Assembly (NCBI GenBank): GCA_030844895.1
Contig: CM061223.1
Coordinates: forward strand, 33,389,435-33,453,434
Direction of reading: 5' to 3'
Source: Ambrosia x helenae
Taxonomy: Eukaryota > Streptophyta > Magnoliopsida > Asterales > Asteraceae
Length of the DNA stretch: 64,000 nt
The notes beneath the pieces were generated by a model, which searched no databases, was not told the DNA's origin, and was given only the letters and a program-made list of their open reading frames with translations. Below, piece after piece: positions 44,858-55,612 of this stretch. How positions within the stretch are numbered: position 1 is the stretch's first letter; each line of letters opens with the position of its first letter. The position numbers and the translations under genes were made by a program.

Positions 44858-45345
44858 TGAGAATCCGGTTAAAAACCGAATTCACAGATCGATTAAGCGA
44901 AAACAGCTCGGTTTCAGACGGAAGATATGAGACGAGACAGAAATCAACGAAAACAATGTCATCACAGATTCATATTACATCAGAAACGGTTACAGACACT
45001 GTCATCAGTAGGATAAACATCTATCTCGGGGCCGGGGGAGGTCGGGCATGACCTCCCCCTTGAGAGCATTCAAAGTACAAACTCAAAATCTTTTTAAATG
45101 AAAACCAACACATGAGATTGCTATTTATAGTCCAACAACATAAGTCACATTCGCCCCTATGAGGAGGTCGAACCTGCAGGTTCGACCTTCATAAGGTTCG
45201 AATGATCAACTATGTTTTGGTCTAGATTAACAAATGCATCAGATCCATAAAATGCCCTTAAGGATCACCACAATCTCATGTAATACAATACAAGACTCAA
45301 CCCTAGTCTATTCGACAGTGACGTCCACATAATAGTGCATCAACA
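44858..45345 (-). repeat. 3' LTR of element C (488 bp)
   Basis: Minus reading TGTTGATGCACTATT to GATTCTCA. TATA box at 45121-45130, perfect hairpin at 45034-45059, one facing pair of GGTCGAACC/GGTTCGACC motifs at 45168-45188. Confidence 0.88.
45034..45059 (-). promoter_or_regulatory. Perfect hairpin in element C LTR
   Basis: GGGGGAGGTC, loop GGGCAT, GACCTCCCCC. It is the counterpart of the hairpin at 31405-31430 and lies about 60 bases after the TATA box in the element's direction. Confidence 0.65.
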
Positions 45346-46077
45346 ATCTCCCCTTGGATGTTGCTGGCGAATGCTAAACATAACTTGCATCTTCAGTCAG
45401 TATTGTTGAAGTATCAGTATTTCATCAACAATCTCCCCCTTGACTGATGCAGCTTCAGCAAAGTTTCTCTGAGATCACGTAAGATAATGATAAATCAACA
45501 TGTTCTTGAGTAACTTCATCTGTTTGACAGAATACTAGCCGTAAACGAGTGGATCAAGCAATCAGAAGTTTTCAGCGGGAACTACCGGTACCATTGCGGA
45601 CTTGAAATGCTTCAGAAACTGAAGTTTTCTACGGGGCCTAACAATATCCACCAATAGCTCTTGAAATTATTCAGGACTGTAATCTTGAAACTTTCGTTGA
45701 ATCTACGTGCCACATGACTCCTACTGGGATCCCTCATTACTTTCGGAACATTGAGATCTCAGTCTTGATATGCTTGTAAATAACAACTTTTTTTGAACAA
45801 GTTCCTACAATCTCACTGGAACTGGGTTGACTGTTCTCATCTTGCGGAATAAAAATATATCTGATTTTTCTGGCTCATAATAGTCATTTGAATCTGATTA
45901 TTATAATGTTGATTCTCATGACTACCCCACAATAAAACGTTTCATCATCATCATTTCTTCAACAATTTATGTAGACATCATCACCATTCTCCCAAAAATC
46001 TTCAAAAATTGCCATAATTTTCGATAGAAAATTTTCGAAATTTTTTACCCCTTAAAATACCAATTTTTCATTCTCGA
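45346..46077 (-). other. Element C internal region, PPT side
   Basis: PPT AGGGGAGAT at 45346-45354 in minus reading. A second AGGGGGAGAT followed by TGTTGATG ends at 45430, 85 bases upstream, so PPT plus LTR head occur twice. The rest is AT-rich and non-coding. Confidence 0.65.
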
Positions 46078-49000
46078 TGTGACACCCGGCAACTTCCGAT
46101 CTACACCGACGTGATTTTTATGATTAAAATTAAATATTTATTTTAAATATTGTTAATTATTGAGTTTCGGAAGTTTACTGACCGTTTTTACAATCGAAAC
46201 TGCGACCGATTTAATTAACGCGATTTAAACGCGTGTTCTGAAAACACGCGTCGGACATCAAAAATATTTATATTTATGCTCGGTTTTGTATTTCGAACAG
46301 AACCGACTACTTTTTATAATTTATTATTGGGCCTAGAATAGAAACCGAGGCATTTTGCGTTAATACGGGTTCGATACGCGGTATCTACCTACCTAACCCT
46401 AACCCTAGGTATAAAAAGGAAACTTATCCTTCTTCTTCTTCATTTGGCAGCCGCTACATCTGCCTCTCTCTCTACTCTCTCTCTAAAAACTCTCTCTACA
46501 CTCTCTCACGAGCTCTCTCTCTCTCTCTTTACTCTCTCTCTTCATCTCCTTTTGTCCCTCTCCTCCTCCCCTCTGTTACAGAAGCCGGCCGACCACCATG
46601 GGGATGGTGGCGGCGGCGTGGTGGTTCAGAAAGCCCACAGGGGCAGAGGTGGGTTGGTTTGATCGGGTTTGGGTCTCGAGTTTGTGGTGGCTCGGTTAAG
46701 TTTAAGAAGGGGTTGGTGGTTGTCGGGCGGAAAGGGGGCCGGGCTGTGGTGCTCCGTGGTGGTTGCGGGTGATGGTTTAGAGGTTGTTAACGGCAGGAGT
46801 GGTGGTTTGTGGTGGGTGCCGATTCAGTAAGGTGGCATCGGGTTATGGTGGTTGTGATACATGGTGATGGATCGTGATGGTGATGGCTGTGGTGTTGTGT
46901 CCGGTCGGGTTAAAGGTGGAGGCAGCAGGTGGTACCAGGGTGTTGGGTTATGGGTTGGGTTTTGATGGGTTTGCTCGGGTCCGGGTCTGTTTAGGGCTCG
47001 GGTCAGGGTCAGGGTTGAAGATGGTGGAGATGCTTGGTCGGGTCCGGTTGGTTGGTGGTTCACAGGCGGCTCGAGGTGGTTGGTGACGGCAGGTAGTGGT
47101 GGTTCGTGGTGGACGCTGGTCCAGCGAGGTGGGGTCGGGTGGAGGTGGTTGCAGCCGAGGTTGGCTCGGGTGGGGGTAATGTTGGCTTCGGGTTTGGGTT
47201 AAGGTTGTGGTTCGGATCAAAGTTTGGTGGTTTTGGTGTTCGGGTCAGATTCGGTACGAGATCGGGTTCGGTACGGGTCTTGTTCGGGTCAGATCTGGAT
47301 GGTCAAGCCTCGGTCAACACGCGGTCAAAGCTGGTCAAACTTTGGTTCCGGTCTACACGTAGTTCGAGGTGGCTTCGGGTTACGCGCGTATTAATCGGTA
47401 TACTTTAATTCGTATTTGTATATTTGTTGTGGATATTATATATATACATAAATACATTGATATTCTTAAAATAGTTTTGACTCGCGAACGAACCGAATAA
47501 TAATAATAAATGTTAACTACATATTATATCGGACGACCGGTAATAGTGACTAAAATGCGTGACTTTTAATATCGATATCGGACTAAATTGGTTGGACTAT
47601 AATATATATATATTGTCGTGTCTTTATATAAATAAGTATAGTTTTCATATAAAAGCGTCGAAACGTATAAGTCTCGTTTGAATTGGAATTGCGGATGAAC
47701 AAATTGAAGTCTTGTATTGGATATTGATTTTGGGAAAATTGAAGGCGACTTGTGTTGCCTGGTTTGTACGAAAACAGAGGAAACTCTGCCGAAATTTTAT
47801 AAAATTTATAAGCATAAATGAAGGCGATATTTGTTGTATATTTCATTATCAACAATCCTCAAGTATTTTTGACAAACGATTTCTTGCAACATTTAAAGAA
47901 AAAACGTCGAACGCTATTTCCAAACAAATGCATATTATTTACTGAGCGTCAATTGCGTCAACCTTTAAAGATTTTAGTAACTAAAACATTTCTATTTTAA
48001 CGATTTTGAATTACAAAACGCTCGGCGTATTGGAGAAAAGAATTATACAAAAAGTTAATATTTTGAAACCTTTAAAGATTGGAAAAGAAGCGATATTGTT
48101 ATTAATCGGTTTTAAATAACTATACTTATATTTTCATCAAAGAATATTTTCCTAAAATATAATTATAAGACGAGCTACGGCTCGGGATAAGTTATACGTT
48201 TCATAATATAGTCCAACGTGGTGTGCACACGAATAGTGACAAGTGCGCAACTTGGGTACTATGTCGTGTGTTAACGCATAAGTAAGATAAGTCACGATCG
48301 GTTCGTCGAGTTAAAGCATATTAGTACTCGAGTTATACACACGAGTCTAGATAGTTGGATAAACTATCTTTTAGCCGGATAATAGGCTAGGTTTATATGT
48401 GTTAGACTTTAAGGTGTCCTTTGTTGTAATAGGGCACGAGGAAGTCGGTCAAAGCTTCGGGCTTGTTTGCTAGCTTAGCATGGAAATTAAGGTGAGTTCA
48501 TGACCCCACTTTTTACTGTTTTATAAATGTTTTCGGGGTGGAAGACATGCTTTTATGAAAACCTGAGGAATTCCAAACGAACAAGTTTTTGAAAAATGAA
48601 ATGGGTGCGTGAGTGTCACGGCCCTGTTGTTACTGGTTTTACATTCGGGAAAGAAACATGCGTACTACTTACATCGTTTTAAAGATCATGTTATACTATG
48701 GGCACTTTATGTTACTATACGGCTTTTATGGAAAGTCCCAGGGGGAAACCATGAATGTGCTGGCATGCACAACGAGGGAAATGTGGATAGATCTATTGGG
48801 CCTCACAAACCCCACTCGACGGCGGGGCCGGGCGGGTGCATATTGTCTCTACCTATCGGGTTACCGAGGCATCGGTAGCCCAGTCACCTGGGCTGGTATC
48901 ATCTTTTGGTTCATGTTTAGTAATGGGTTCCCAACCGTAGTAGTAAAAACACTTAACGTCTAGCTAGCGTTCTTATGACATAGTATTAACGGGAATGATC

Positions 49001-49269
49001 TTTTCAGACTTATGGAAACTCTTTTACAAAAACTTGTGGAATTATTTATGCAAACTTATGAACTCACCAGCTTTATGTTGACTTTTTAAGTATGTCTTTC
49101 AGGTTTAAACTTTGGTAACGGCACTGTTGGAGTAAGTGACAGTTGGGATCGGGAATCCTAGAGGTTTAGAATTGGCGTTCAGGGAACCAGAGTCTTAGAT
49201 GCAACTTTCCGCTGCGCTGGCAAAGGCACCAAACGTCGCAACCGACGAGGGAAAAGTCGGGGTGTGACA
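46078..49269 (+). mobile_element. Solo LTR of a Tekay-like gypsy element, 3.2 kb
   Basis: TGTGACACCCGGC...GGGGTGTGACA flanked by CTCGA and CTCTA (one mismatch). It has a clear promoter-like part: TATAAAAA at 46410-46417, then a CT-microsatellite leader (46470-46560), then a long G/T-rich stretch (46580-47390). The right part has AACTCACCAGCTTTATGTTG, also found in the LTRs at 13000 and 21520. The open stretches at 46444-47408 and 48609-48963 are low-complexity or chance ORFs, not genes. Confidence 0.75.
46410..46560 (+). promoter_or_regulatory. TATA box and CT-rich leader of the solo LTR
   Basis: TATAAAAA at 46410-46417 is followed by TTCTTCTTCTTC and a CTCTCT array. This TATA-plus-CT layout is common in plant core promoters. 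It may still drive transcription rightwards. Confidence 0.5.
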
Positions 49270-49769
49270 CTCTATGTCGAGGGTTCGAATGTGGAAATAA
49301 AGCTACATTCGACCCCTGTGTAAGGTCAAATGTACCATGATTGGGTCGAACCAAGTTTGTTTAAGCCTGACTAAAACTGAGATTCCACGTTCGACCTCTG
49401 TTACCAACACAAATTAGCAGATTCGACCTCCAAAACCTACGTTCGACCTCTCGAACGGTCGAATCTACTGCACATTCGACCATTTGCAGAAAAAACGTGT
49501 TCTTCTTCAATATTTTCTGCAAATCAGTCCATAAACACTCTAAAACTTCGAATTTGATGATGAAACTTGTACAGAAAGGTGCGGAAATGAAAACCTAACC
49601 CTCGAAATAACAAAAACATGGAAAAGCACATGATTTTGGGTTCAATTAAGAATCTAGGGTTTCTAGGGTTTTAACCTTTCAATCAAAAACTGATTTTTAA
49701 CGTCTGAAATCATGAAATCGAGCTGCGATTGATTCAAACGACTGTTAGATCGTTCAAATCGTTACTAAG
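49270..49769 (-). other. Element C internal region, PBS side
   Basis: No ORF. TTCGACC/GGTCGAA motifs crowd 49275-49485 (about eight copies, some as facing pairs such as 49440-49462). An AT-rich leader runs to the PBS. Confidence 0.65.
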
Positions 49770-49781
49770 GCTCTGATACCA
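49770..49781 (-). other. Primer-binding site of element C
   Basis: TGGTATCAGAGC on the minus strand, two bases from the LTR end; perfect initiator-Met tRNA match. Confidence 0.92.
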
Positions 49782-49783
49782 GT

Positions 49784-50271
49784 TGAGAATCCGGTTAAAA
49801 ACCGAATTCATGGATCGATTAAGCGAAAACTGTTCGGTTTCAGACGGAAGATATGAGACGAGACAGAAATCAATGAAAACAATGTCATCACAGATTCGTA
49901 TTACATCAGAAACGGTTACAGACACTGTCATCAGTAGGATAAACATCTATCTCGGGGCCGGCGGAGGTCAGGCATGACCTCCCCCTTGAGAGCATTCAAA
50001 GTACAAACTCAAAATCTTTTTAAATGAAAACCAACACATGAGATTGTTATTTATAGTCCAACAACATAAGTCACATTCACCCCTATGAGGAGGTCGAACC
50101 TGCAGGTTTGACCTTCATAAGGTTCGAATGAACAACTATGTTTTGGTCTATATTAACAAATACATCAGATCCATAAAATGCCCTTAAGGATCACCACAAT
50201 CTCATGTAATACAATACAAGACTCAACCCTAGTCTATTCGACAGTGACGTCCACATAATAGTGCATCAACA
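49784..50271 (-). repeat. 5' LTR of element C (488 bp)
   Basis: Same length and ends as 44858-45345 with few differences by eye. The hairpin at 49960-49985 has changes in its left arm (GGCGGAGGTC) and loop. Confidence 0.9.
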
Positions 50272-51126
50272 CTTTCGATCGTTTGAAAGTTGATTTAATG
50301 ACTGTATTAGGATTCCATGGTGCTGGATCCTCATCATCAAACCTTTGATCACCATAATAAGTAGGTTTAGATAAAGTGACAGTCTTTTCAGGTCCGAAAT
50401 GGAAGCTGTCAAGGTCAAAGAGTTCAGCAGGATGTGCTGGAATGAGAGTGTGTTTTGACTCATTGAACTTGACATTCAGTGTTTCTTCTACTATCTTGGT
50501 TCTTGAGTTAAAAACCTTGTAGGCTTTTCTAGTGGAAGAGTAACCAAAAAAATAACCTGAATCAACTTTAGCAGCAAATTTTGAAATAGAGTCTTTAATG
50601 TTTAGAATGAAACATTGACATCCAAAAGCCCTGAAAAAGGAGATAAGGGGCTTAATGCGATGAAGAACTTCATAGGCAGTTTTGGAGTGTCTCTTGTTGA
50701 CAAGGACTCTATTCTGAACATAACATGCAGTGTTGACTGGTTCAGCCCAGAAATACAATGGTAGGCCTGAATCAGCTAACATGGTTCTTGCTGCGCCAAT
50801 TAATGTCCTATTCTTCCTTTCTACCACACCATTTTGTTCAGGAGTTCTAGGAACACTGAATTGTATAATAATCCCCTTAGACAAACTGAATTCATCCAGA
50901 GTTTTGTTCCTGAACTCTGTCCCATTATCACTTCTAATGGCTTTGACGGATAGAGAATATTGTTTCTCTACTTGTAGAATGAAGAACTTGATGATTTCAG
51001 CTGCCTCATCCTTGGAAAATAAGAAGAATGCCCATGTGAATCTTGAATAGTCATCAATGATGACTAAGCAGTACTTCTTCTTACCAAGGTTCATGATTTT
51101 TACTGGCCCAAATAAGTCCATATGGA
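50272..51126 (-). pseudogene. Copia element B integrase
   Basis: LHMDLFGPVKIMNLGKKKYC, VIIDDYSRFTWAFF, AIRSDNGTEFRNK and EQNGVVERKNRTLIGAA give an intact D,D,E core. The C-terminal part LISFFRAFGCQCFILN, GYFFGYSSTRKAYKVFNSRT and WNPNTVIKSTFKRSK is open to the insertion point of element C at 50271. This is the longest undamaged pol stretch in the window. It is inactivated only by the insertion and the decay elsewhere. Confidence 0.9.
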
Positions 51127-51790
51127 GTAGTTGAAGACATGCAGTTGATTTAGATTCTTCAATAGACTTATAGGAGGACTTATGCTGCTTTCCTTTTAAA
51201 CAGGATACACAGTGTTCTTGACACTAGTATACTTTCAAGGGTAGACCTCTGACCAAGCCCATTTTTGTGACTTTATTTATGGTTTTAAATTTCACATGGC
51301 CAAGTCACTTGTGCCAGAGATCAGTCTCTGAAGTTGATGCCCTTGAGAAGAAACAGGCAGTGTTGTTCAGTACTTTGTCTTTTTCAATGTCCAATGCATA
51401 GACATTGCCACATCTTTTGGCTATCAACAAAGTATGATCTTCAATGATCTTCTCAATCAACTTCTGGCCTTCTGGTGATATGATCTTGCATGCTGTCTTT
51501 GTGAAAAAGGAAGAATATCCTTTATCACACATTTGTGACACACTCAGCAAGTTGTACTCAAGGTTTTCAACCAGATTGACCTTGTCAAACTGTATTTTGC
51601 CAGAAGAGACATTGCCATGTCCTAGCACATATCCCTTGGCATTGTTCCCAAAAGGATACAGATCCTTCTCTTTGACTGATAAAATTGTTTATCAGGTATC
51701 TGCATCCTGTCATGTGCATTGAGCATCCACTGTCAACATACCAAATGCTATTTAAGCCTCTGGAGACCCTCTGCACAAAGTAGCAAAATA
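51127..51790 (-). pseudogene. Element B protease and GAG-pre-integrase
   Basis: NSIWYVDSGCSMHMTG has the catalytic DSG (51776-51585). A frame change follows. VNLVENLEYNLLSVSQMCDK and CGNVYALDIEKDKV (51628-51305) complete the protease. 51304-51127 has WHK.LGHVKFKTINKV and the HCVSCLKGKQHK Cys pair of the pre-integrase domain, with a stop near 51225. Unlike A and D, element B keeps this domain. Confidence 0.82.
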
Positions 51791-51843
51791 GTTAGATTTT
51801 GGAACCCAATGTGTTAGATTGATATGTGATCAGATAAACCAGT

Positions 51844-51855
51844 GCTCTTATACCA
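51844..51855 (-). other. Second PBS-like site of element B, next to the internal LTR
   Basis: TGGTATAAGAGC on the minus strand, one mismatch to the Met-tRNA site. The 40-odd bases after it (51808-51843) repeat the leader after the true PBS (54868-54902). Confidence 0.8.
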
Positions 51856-51857
51856 AT

Positions 51858-52531
51858 TGTTGGATCAGTTATGCCCTTTAACAGTTTACTTGCATATGAA
51901 CACTTATGTGTTTTGCAAGTCTGCTCAGTTTTGTACAGCAGAATAAGTTAATAAAGTTTCACTATCAACAGGAGTTATTACTCCCCCTGAATGTTTGCAA
52001 ACTAAAGACAAGTTTAATGAGAATCTAAGTATTGAATGTAAATGACAATAAATAAGCAAATAGATTCTCAGTTAATGAAATGGAAATAACAAGTAAGAGT
52101 TTTGAAGGATTTCAGTTTTCAATTAAAATCGATCTCTAAAATAGTGGAATGAACCCATCTATTTATAGACCAGCAGATACATACAACTTGTTCATAACTT
52201 TACACAAAATCAATACTACAACAGGTTGTAGTCTTGGAACTTGTACAAAATGATAAAGTAATAATAAACAATTAAACTACTGAAAACATAAGGGTGGTGG
52301 AAAGATTCTATTACAAGTGCTGATGAATGACAAACTACTGATGAGTATTTTGTCTTCAGTAGTTCTGCAGTAGACCTGTCTGGTTTGACTTCAGAACTTC
52401 CGATCTATCTTTTTCACTACTTGTTGAATCTTTCTTCAGTACTTGTGTCTTCTTTCTTTAGTAGTTCTATACTTAGAATAATTTGGCAGAAGTATGAATT
52501 AGACTAAGGTTTGCAAAAGTGGTTTCTTCAA
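51858..52531 (-). repeat. Internal LTR copy in element B (674 bp, truncated)
   Basis: It matches the 5' LTR at 54917-55607 but lacks its first 17 or so bases (minus reading). It includes the 23-base stretch absent from the 3' LTR, so it derives from the 5' LTR type. The upstream gag frame reads into it for about 18 codons (ending HTSAKLF). Confidence 0.85.
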
Positions 52532-53678
52532 AATCATTTTTGAGTTGTTTTACCACAACCAGTTGTGAAATTTTCTTGTTATACTGAATTCCTTTCCTGT
52601 ATCTACAAAATTCTGTTTTGTGGTTAAACAAACCATAGATTTCACATTCTTTTGCCTTTTCTTTTTCATTTAAAGGTAAATTTCTGACTGTCTTGTTTTG
52701 ATTTAGGTCATCAATAGTTTTTAGGTTCTCAACTCCTGATGTAGATGAAACTACTGATGGCTTAAAGTCAGATTTTATTAGTAATTCTGAAGAACTTTCT
52801 TTTTGAATTTTTAGAAAGTTTTCATGAAAAGATGTGCATTCTTTCTCTTCAGAAGTTTCATTTTGAACAATTTTTCTCCCATCTTCAGTAGTTTTGGGAG
52901 AAAAATCAGTTGGTGTTTCAATGTGATTGTACCATATGCCAAACCTAACATTTGATGCACTTTGTATGTTAAGTAGCAGTCCGTACCCTTCACATGACTC
53001 AACCCATTTTTCACAGTCAACCTTGGTGTCAGCAAGCTCTTTTCTGACATTTCCTTGGTCTTCTATCATGATTTTAAGTTGTGCTTGGGTTTCAATAGCA
53101 TTGTTAGTTAATTTTGAATTTTCCTTTGATTTAGCAGCAAGCTTTTTTTCTAAATCACATTTCATTTGAGTAAATTTTCTCTCAGAGTCATTGGCTTTGC
53201 CTTGTAAATGCACATTAGTCTCTCTTATGAGAGCAAAAGATTCTTTACATGAGTTTGAACAAAGTTTTGTTAAAGATTCTTTTGATACCTGAGACAGAGC
53301 AGATTTTGAGGTGCAACCCTCAAATGCCATTAAGGCAAAATTCTTTCTACCATTGTCAGGTTCTCCCCAGTTGATGTCAAACATTTTGTTGTCTGCATCA
53401 GGATTGCACTAAGTTGTGTCAAAAGGAAGACGGCTCCAGTCAACATACCCTGAAGTGAACAGACTTTTTTGTGAGGGTTGTTGAGTTTGTGGAGGTTGTT
53501 GAGCAGCTAGAATGGAAGGGATTGATTGTTGGCTCTGTATTTGTTGAGCAGACATCTGTACATATTGTATTTGTGGCACATATTGGATTTGTGGAGCTTG
53601 TGCCTGTACAAAATGTGCACTTCCATGTGTTCCATTATTCCTATTATAACTAGGGTTAAACTGATTTCCAGACTGCGA
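52532..53678 (-). pseudogene. Element B gag C-terminal part
   Basis: A Gln/Pro-rich linker (53660-53400) is followed, after a stop near 53410, by MFDINWGEPDNGRKNFALMA, a coiled coil (QMKCDLEKKLAAKSKENSK), and a zinc-knuckle-like CEIYGLFNHKTEFC whose second Cys is changed to Tyr or shifted. It is cut by the internal LTR at its end. Confidence 0.75.
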
Positions 53679-54761
53679 TTAGTTGTAGCTAGAACTTCTA
53701 CATTCTCTGGCAAAGTGTCCCAACTTCTGACACTTATGACATCTAAGCTTAGATTTGTCAAAACCAATTTTTGTACAACTTTTTAGTCCTGGAAATTTCC
53801 TTCCTGACCTTTTATAAAATTTGTTAGTTTTTATACTTAACATGGCCAGTTGGTGTAAAATGTCTATTTCTTCTAAGTCATCACTGCTAAAAATTTTCAA
53901 ATCATCCATGATAAAACACATGTTATCAGCAGTTTGACTATATTCATTATTGTCATAAGCTGGGAATGATCTTTCTGATGAGATCCCAGCAGTTATGTCA
54001 ATGTGTTCAAAAGATCGAAAACTATTTGAACATGTAGGTGAGTCTTGTCCTAAGAGTGTTGTACTACCAGGTACATAGTCATCAGCTGTTTTATCAGAGC
54101 TTTGCAACTTTTTCTTTTGATCAATTTCTCTTTCAAAAGTTAGTAATATCCCATGTAATTTTGTAAGAGTGAGGGAGTTAAAGTCTGGTGAAGATCTGAG
54201 AACTATAGAGTAAGTTTCCCATTTTTCTGGTAAAGACCTTAAAAATCTATGAAGCATAGATACATTTGTATAGGTCTGACCATTTAATTTCAACTCAGAT
54301 ATTAATGAGGAAAATCTTTCAAATTGTTGTGTTAAAGTTTCCCCATTAATGTGAGTAAATGTTTCATATTGTTGAGCCAGGATTTCTCTAGTGTTGGTAA
54401 TCACCTCTTCAGTTCCTCCAAATTGTTCTTTTAGGCAGTCCCAAAGCTCTTTGGCACTTTCACAGTGTAAAAGTCCAGAGTAGATTTCATTTGGGAATGC
54501 CATTGCCAACATATAGAAAGCTTTAGCATCAAGCTCAAGTTTTAGGAAATCTTCTTCTGTGTAGCCTTTTGGGTCCTTTGGTATTTCAACTTTAGTTTCA
54601 AGATTAATGTTTACGGGTTTGTGAGGACCATATATCACATATTTCCAACAACCAGTGTTGGTCTGAGACAGAGTATGTGCCATTCTTTTATGCCATATGT
54701 TATATTCTGAAAGAACTAGCATAGCAGGTTTATTGGCAGAACTACTATTATGAGGATCCAT
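53679..54761 (-). pseudogene. Element B gag (UBN2-type) with zinc knuckle
   Basis: 360 codons open from MDPHNSSSANKPAMLVLSEY. The copia gag pattern LHCESAKELWDCLKEQFGG, LAQQYETFTHINGETLTQQF and LPEKWETYSIVLRSSPDFN is complete. After an acidic linker comes the knuckle LRCHKCQKLGHFARECRS (CX2CX4HX4C). A TAA where CAA or CAG is likely ends it, so the downstream gag is separated. The N-terminal capsid part could still be translated; transcription is unknown. Confidence 0.85.
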
Positions 54762-54902
54762 TTTAAAGAGTATTGATTTGTCAAATATCTCTCAAAGTGA
54801 TGGATGTTGAAAAAGTGAACTTTTAATCCTTTATTGAATATCAATAAGAGCCTATCTCTGATTCTCAATGTGTTAGATTGATATCTGATCAGATAAACCA
54901 GT

Positions 54903-54914
54903 GCTCTGATACCA
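54903..54914 (-). other. Primer-binding site of element B
   Basis: TGGTATCAGAGC on the minus strand, two bases from the 5' LTR; perfect Met-tRNA match. Confidence 0.92.
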
Positions 54915-54916
54915 AT

Positions 54917-55607
54917 TGTTGGATCAGTTATGGTCTTTAACAGTTTACTTGCATATGAACACTTATGTGTTTTGCAAGTTTGATCAGTTTTGCACAGCGG
55001 AATAAGTTAATAAAGTTTCACTATCAACAGGAGTTATTACTCCCCCTGAATGTTTGCAAACTAAAGACAAGTTTAATGAGAATCTAAGTATTGAATGTAA
55101 ATGACAATAAATAAGCAAATAGATTCTCAGTTAATGAAATGGAAATAACAAGTAAGAGTTTTGAAGGATTTTAGTTTTCAATTAAAATCAATCACTAAAA
55201 TAGTGTGATGAACCCATCTATTTATAGACCAGCAGATACATACAACTTGTTCATAACTTTACACAAAAATCAATACTACAACAGGTTGTAGTCTTGGAAC
55301 TTGTACAAAATGATAAAGTAATAATAAACAATTAAACTACTGAAACATAAGGGCGGTGGAAAGATTCTATTACAAGTGCTGATGAATGACAAACTACTGA
55401 TGAGTAGTTTGTCTTCAGTAGTTCTGCAGTAGACTTGTCTGGTTTGACTTCAGAACTTCTGATCAATCTTCTTCAGTACTTGTTGAATCTTTCTTCAGTA
55501 CTTGCGTCTTCTTTCTTCAGTAGTTCTATACTTAGAATAATTTGGCAGAAGTATGAATTAGACTAAGGTTTGCAAAAGTGGTTTCTTCAATTCTTTCTGT
55601 CCTTACA
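54917..55607 (-). repeat. 5' LTR of element B (691 bp)
   Basis: Same ends as 38493-39160, followed by the AGGGC duplication. TATA box at 55218-55227. Contains the 23-base stretch missing in the 3' LTR. Confidence 0.92.
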
Positions 55608-55612
55608 AGGGC

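Larger units (their letters stand above)
44858..50271 (-). mobile_element. Element C: non-coding LTR retrotransposon nested in B
   Basis: Two LTRs of equal length (488 bp; 44858-45345 and 49784-50271), PBS and PPT, and an internal region of about 1.2 kb without any ORF once the inner solo LTR (46078-49269) is removed. Flanking bases are CTTCT and CTTTC, only an approximate duplication. LTRs of this family also lie at 30943-31606 and, diverged, at 57532-57984. It probably depends on proteins of a related copia element. Confidence 0.82.
38493..55607 (-). mobile_element. Copia element B, a 17.1-kb insertion with nested elements
   Basis: Bounded by LTRs at 38493-39160 and 54917-55607 and by the exact duplication AGGGC (38488-38492 and 55608-55612). 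Reading on the minus strand: 5' LTR, PBS, gag, an internal LTR copy with PBS and leader (52531-51808), protease, integrase, RT/RNase H, ORF3, PPT, 3' LTR. It is split by element C in the integrase-RT linker. The gene order and ORF3 are as in A and D, but the sequences are diverged, so it is a second family of the same lineage. Confidence 0.9.

Noticed and set aside
46390..46409. Telomere-like CCTAACCCTAACCC
   Set aside because: Only two to three units, CCCTAA not the plant CCCTAAA, and inside an LTR promoter; chance.
46444..47408. Ser/Leu-rich, Gly/Val-rich and Pro-rich ORFs on both strands
   Set aside because: They are translations of a CT microsatellite and a G/T-rich stretch in an LTR.
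48609..48963. Two overlapping ORFs of 89 and 116 codons
   Set aside because: They lie in the 3' part of a gypsy solo LTR whose counterparts elsewhere in the window are non-coding, and have no domain.
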